Positions 5,783 through 7,527 of a stretch of 7,527 nt of DNA are shown here, piece by piece. The DNA is taken from NCBI GenBank assembly GCA_017443685.1, contig JAFSYD010000005.1:1-7527 (forward strand). The letters run 5' to 3'. The notes beneath the pieces are model-generated. The model searched no databases. It saw only the letters and a program-made list of their open reading frames with translations, and was not told the origin of the DNA. Made by a program: the position numbers and the translations under genes. The stretch comes from Lachnospiraceae bacterium (GTDB lineage: Bacteria > Bacillota > Clostridia > Lachnospirales > Lachnospiraceae). How positions within the stretch are numbered: the stretch's first letter is position 1; the number at the start of each line of letters is the position of its first letter.

Positions 5783-6265
5783 ATGCCGTTAGGAATTGAT
5801 TTTGCACAGATATTGCTGCATTTATTCAACTTCGTAATTTTGTTTGCCGGATTAAAGATCCTCGTCTGGCAGCCGGTCAAGGCGTTTATGCAGCAGCGTA
5901 ATGACCGTTATAAGGAAATGCATGAGCAGGCGGAGCAGACGCTCACGGAAGCGAGCGAGATGAAGACCACTTATGAGAAAAAAATGCATGAGGCAGAGGC
6001 TGAGATTGAGGAAATGCGCTCTGCCGCGAAGCGTGAGGCGCAGGAGAGTGCCCAGCGGATCGAAGACGAGGCGAAGGAGTCGGCACAGCGTATCCTTGCC
6101 GAGGCAAAGACGGAAGCCGAGGAAAAGAAGGCAGCGATCGTAAGCTCCGCTATGAAAGACCTGACAGAGGTGATCGAGGAATCGGCGAAAAAGGCGCTGC
6201 TCGGAAACGATACGTCCGGAATGTTTGACGCATTTTTAGACCAGGCCGGGGAGGAAGAGGCATGA
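5783..6265 (+). CDS. atpF: F1Fo ATP synthase subunit b
   Basis: Subunit b is the membrane-anchored peripheral stalk that holds F1 still against the rotor. The 160-residue protein has the typical start: one membrane helix (about 7-29, [17 protein letters not shown]) followed by [11 protein letters not shown], then a long charged helix to about residue 140. Three near-exact 11-residue units at 85-95, 96-106 and 107-117 ([33 protein letters not shown]) display the hendecad periodicity expected of the right-handed b coiled coil. The acidic C-terminus (GEEEA) is where b normally meets the delta subunit; here the next gene carries the matching delta domain fused to alpha. The stop overlaps the atpA ATG by 4 nt (ATGA). 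A single b gene is present, so b is presumably a homodimer. Confidence 0.95.
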   Translation: MPLGIDFAQILLHLFNFVILFAGLKILVWQPVKAFMQQRNDRYKEMHEQAEQTLTEASEMKTTYEKKMHEAEAEIEEMRSAAKREAQESAQRIEDEAKESAQRILAEAKTEAEEKKAAIVSSAMKDLTEVIEESAKKALLGNDTSGMFDAFLDQAGEEEA

Positions 6266-7527
6266 AAGAAACGAACGCGAAACAGATCGCGCGCCTCTAT
6301 GCGCCGGTTGAGCCGACAGCAGCACAGAAGCAGCGTTTTGAGGACTTCCTGCATACGCGCTATGGGATCGATTATACCGTAACGTATATCGCGGATGATG
6401 GCATGGACGCGGGCTTTCGGCTGGTGGCGGGCAATCACGTTTTCGACTGGACGAAGGAGGGCCGGCTGTTAAAGCTTAGGGACCTGCTCGAGCCGTTGTC
6501 GCAGATGAACCTTCTTGATGCTGCCGGGGCGGTGCGTTCCATCAAAGCCGCCGTGGACAGCTGGAACGTATCGAGCAAGCCGGAGGAGGAGGGCTGGGTG
6601 GTTTCCGTCGGGGACGGGATCGCTATCGTGGAAGGCCTTAGGGGTGCTGTCTACGGAGAAGTGGTACGCTTTTCCTGCGGGATCACAGGCATGGTACAGG
6701 ATCTGCGGGATACCTCGATCGGCGTGATCCTGTTCGGGGAGGAGCAGATGATCACGGAGGGCAGTATCGTTCGCCGTACCGGACGTCCTGCGGGCGTACC
6801 TGTGGGTGACGGTTTTTTGGGCCGTGTCGTCAATGCTTTAGGCGAACCCGTCGATGGCAACGGTCCGATCACGGCAGACGACCTTTTACCGATCGAAGGG
6901 GAGGCACCCGGAATTATCGACAGGCAGCCGGTGGATACCCCGATGAATACGGGACTTTTGGCGATCGATTCGATGTTCCCCATCGGACGGGGCCAAAGAG
7001 AGCTGATCATCGGCGACCGGCAGACCGGTAAGACGACGATCGCGGTAGATACGATCATTAACCAGAGGAAGACCGGTGTGATCTGCATTTATGTGGCGAT
7101 CGGACAAAAGTCGTCGAGCATCGCGCAGCTGGTGTATTCCCTGAAAAAGAAAGGCGCCATGGAATATACCGTCGTGATGACGGCGCCCGCCAGCGAGTCG
7201 GCGTCCATGCAGTATATCGCGCCTTATTCGGCCAGTGCCATAGGCGAGTATTTCATGCACAAAGGAAAGGACGTGCTGATCGTTTACGACGATCTTTCCA
7301 AGCATGCCATCGCCTACCGCGCGTTAGCGCTTTTGCTGGAGCGTTCACCCGGGCGTGAGGCGTATCCCGGCGATGTATTTTATCTGCATTCCCGGCTTTT
7401 GGAGCGTTCGGCGCGGCTCTCCGATGAACGGGGCGGCGGCAGCATGACCGCGCTGCCGGTGGTAGAGACGCAGGCGGGGGATGTGGCGGCGTATATTCCG
7501 ACCAACATTATTTCCATCACGGACGGA
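6262..7527 (+). CDS. atpA: Delta C-terminal domain-alpha subunit fusion of F1 ATP synthase (3' partial)
   Basis: Alpha forms the non-catalytic nucleotide sites of F1. The 422 visible codons run open to the right edge. Residues 110-422 are clear alpha: [26 protein letters not shown], the Walker A GDRQTGKT (251-258), [12 protein letters not shown] and [14 protein letters not shown]. The Walker lysine is at 257 against 175 in E. coli, an 82-residue N-terminal excess. Residues about 13-79 match the delta (OSCP) C-terminal domain: a helix like delta's LSEQQLAKI region, then a strand ending in [14 protein letters not shown], then [10 protein letters not shown], parallel to E. coli AGVIIRAGDMVID and GRLERLADVL. 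Residues 83-109 resemble the usual alpha N-terminal helix. The start overlaps the atpF stop by 4 nt, with GAGGAAGAGG just upstream, and no stop interrupts the join, so this is a real fusion. Delta's N-terminal domain is absent, as is any separate atpH. The Arg finger and C-terminus lie beyond the window. Confidence 0.93.
   Translation, partial: MKETNAKQIARLYAPVEPTAAQKQRFEDFLHTRYGIDYTVTYIADDGMDAGFRLVAGNHVFDWTKEGRLLKLRDLLEPLSQMNLLDAAGAVRSIKAAVDSWNVSSKPEEEGWVVSVGDGIAIVEGLRGAVYGEVVRFSCGITGMVQDLRDTSIGVILFGEEQMITEGSIVRRTGRPAGVPVGDGFLGRVVNALGEPVDGNGPITADDLLPIEGEAPGIIDRQPVDTPMNTGLLAIDSMFPIGRGQRELIIGDRQTGKTTIAVDTIINQRKTGVICIYVAIGQKSSSIAQLVYSLKKKGAMEYTVVMTAPASESASMQYIAPYSASAIGEYFMHKGKDVLIVYDDLSKHAIAYRALALLLERSPGREAYPGDVFYLHSRLLERSARLSDERGGGSMTALPVVETQAGDVAAYIPTNIISITDG

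Noticed and set aside
6515..6727. A short open frame inside atpA that could be a remnant of delta.
   Set aside because: Its translation has no delta features; the delta match is in the main alpha frame.

Overview
The window is a dense, entirely plus-strand stretch of a fairly GC-rich bacterial genome. Every gene has strong AGGAGG-type ribosome sites or 4-nt ATGA overlaps. The mix of HypFCDEB proteins with a bacterial F-type ATP synthase of Firmicutes character suggests an anaerobic member of the Clostridia, perhaps Lachnospiraceae. That taxonomic guess is an inference from gene content and protein style, not from a marker gene.

Layout. Bases 1-4465 hold a [NiFe]-hydrogenase maturation cluster in the order hypF (5' end cut off by the window), hypC, hypD, hypE, hypB. 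Its products make and insert the Fe(CN)2CO part of the active site (HypF, HypE, HypC, HypD) and help deliver nickel (HypB). Neither hypA nor a hydrogenase structural gene lies in the window. Bases 4477-7527 hold the start of an F1Fo ATP synthase operon: atpB (a), atpE (c), atpF (b) and atpA (alpha, cut off by the right edge). hypB and atpB are 11 nt apart with no terminator, so the two clusters look like one transcription unit. A plausible physiological link is a membrane-bound, ion-pumping [NiFe] hydrogenase (Ech type) that builds the gradient this ATP synthase uses.

The most unusual feature is the ATP synthase itself. There is no separate delta gene (atpH) between atpF and atpA. Instead, the alpha gene carries about 80 extra N-terminal residues that match the C-terminal domain of the delta subunit, fused in frame just before the normal alpha start. 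The roughly 100-residue N-terminal domain of delta is absent. This changes how the peripheral stalk (b) could attach to F1, and it raises a stoichiometry problem because F1 has three alpha subunits but normally one delta. In addition, c has a cleavable-looking signal peptide, a has an extra N-terminal hydrophobic segment and lacks two proton-path residues at their usual positions, and two RNA hairpins sit between atpE and atpF.

The only non-coding gaps are short: 110 nt between hypF and hypC, 46 nt between atpB and atpE, and 105 nt between atpE and atpF. No mobile elements, tRNA, rRNA or CRISPR arrays were seen.
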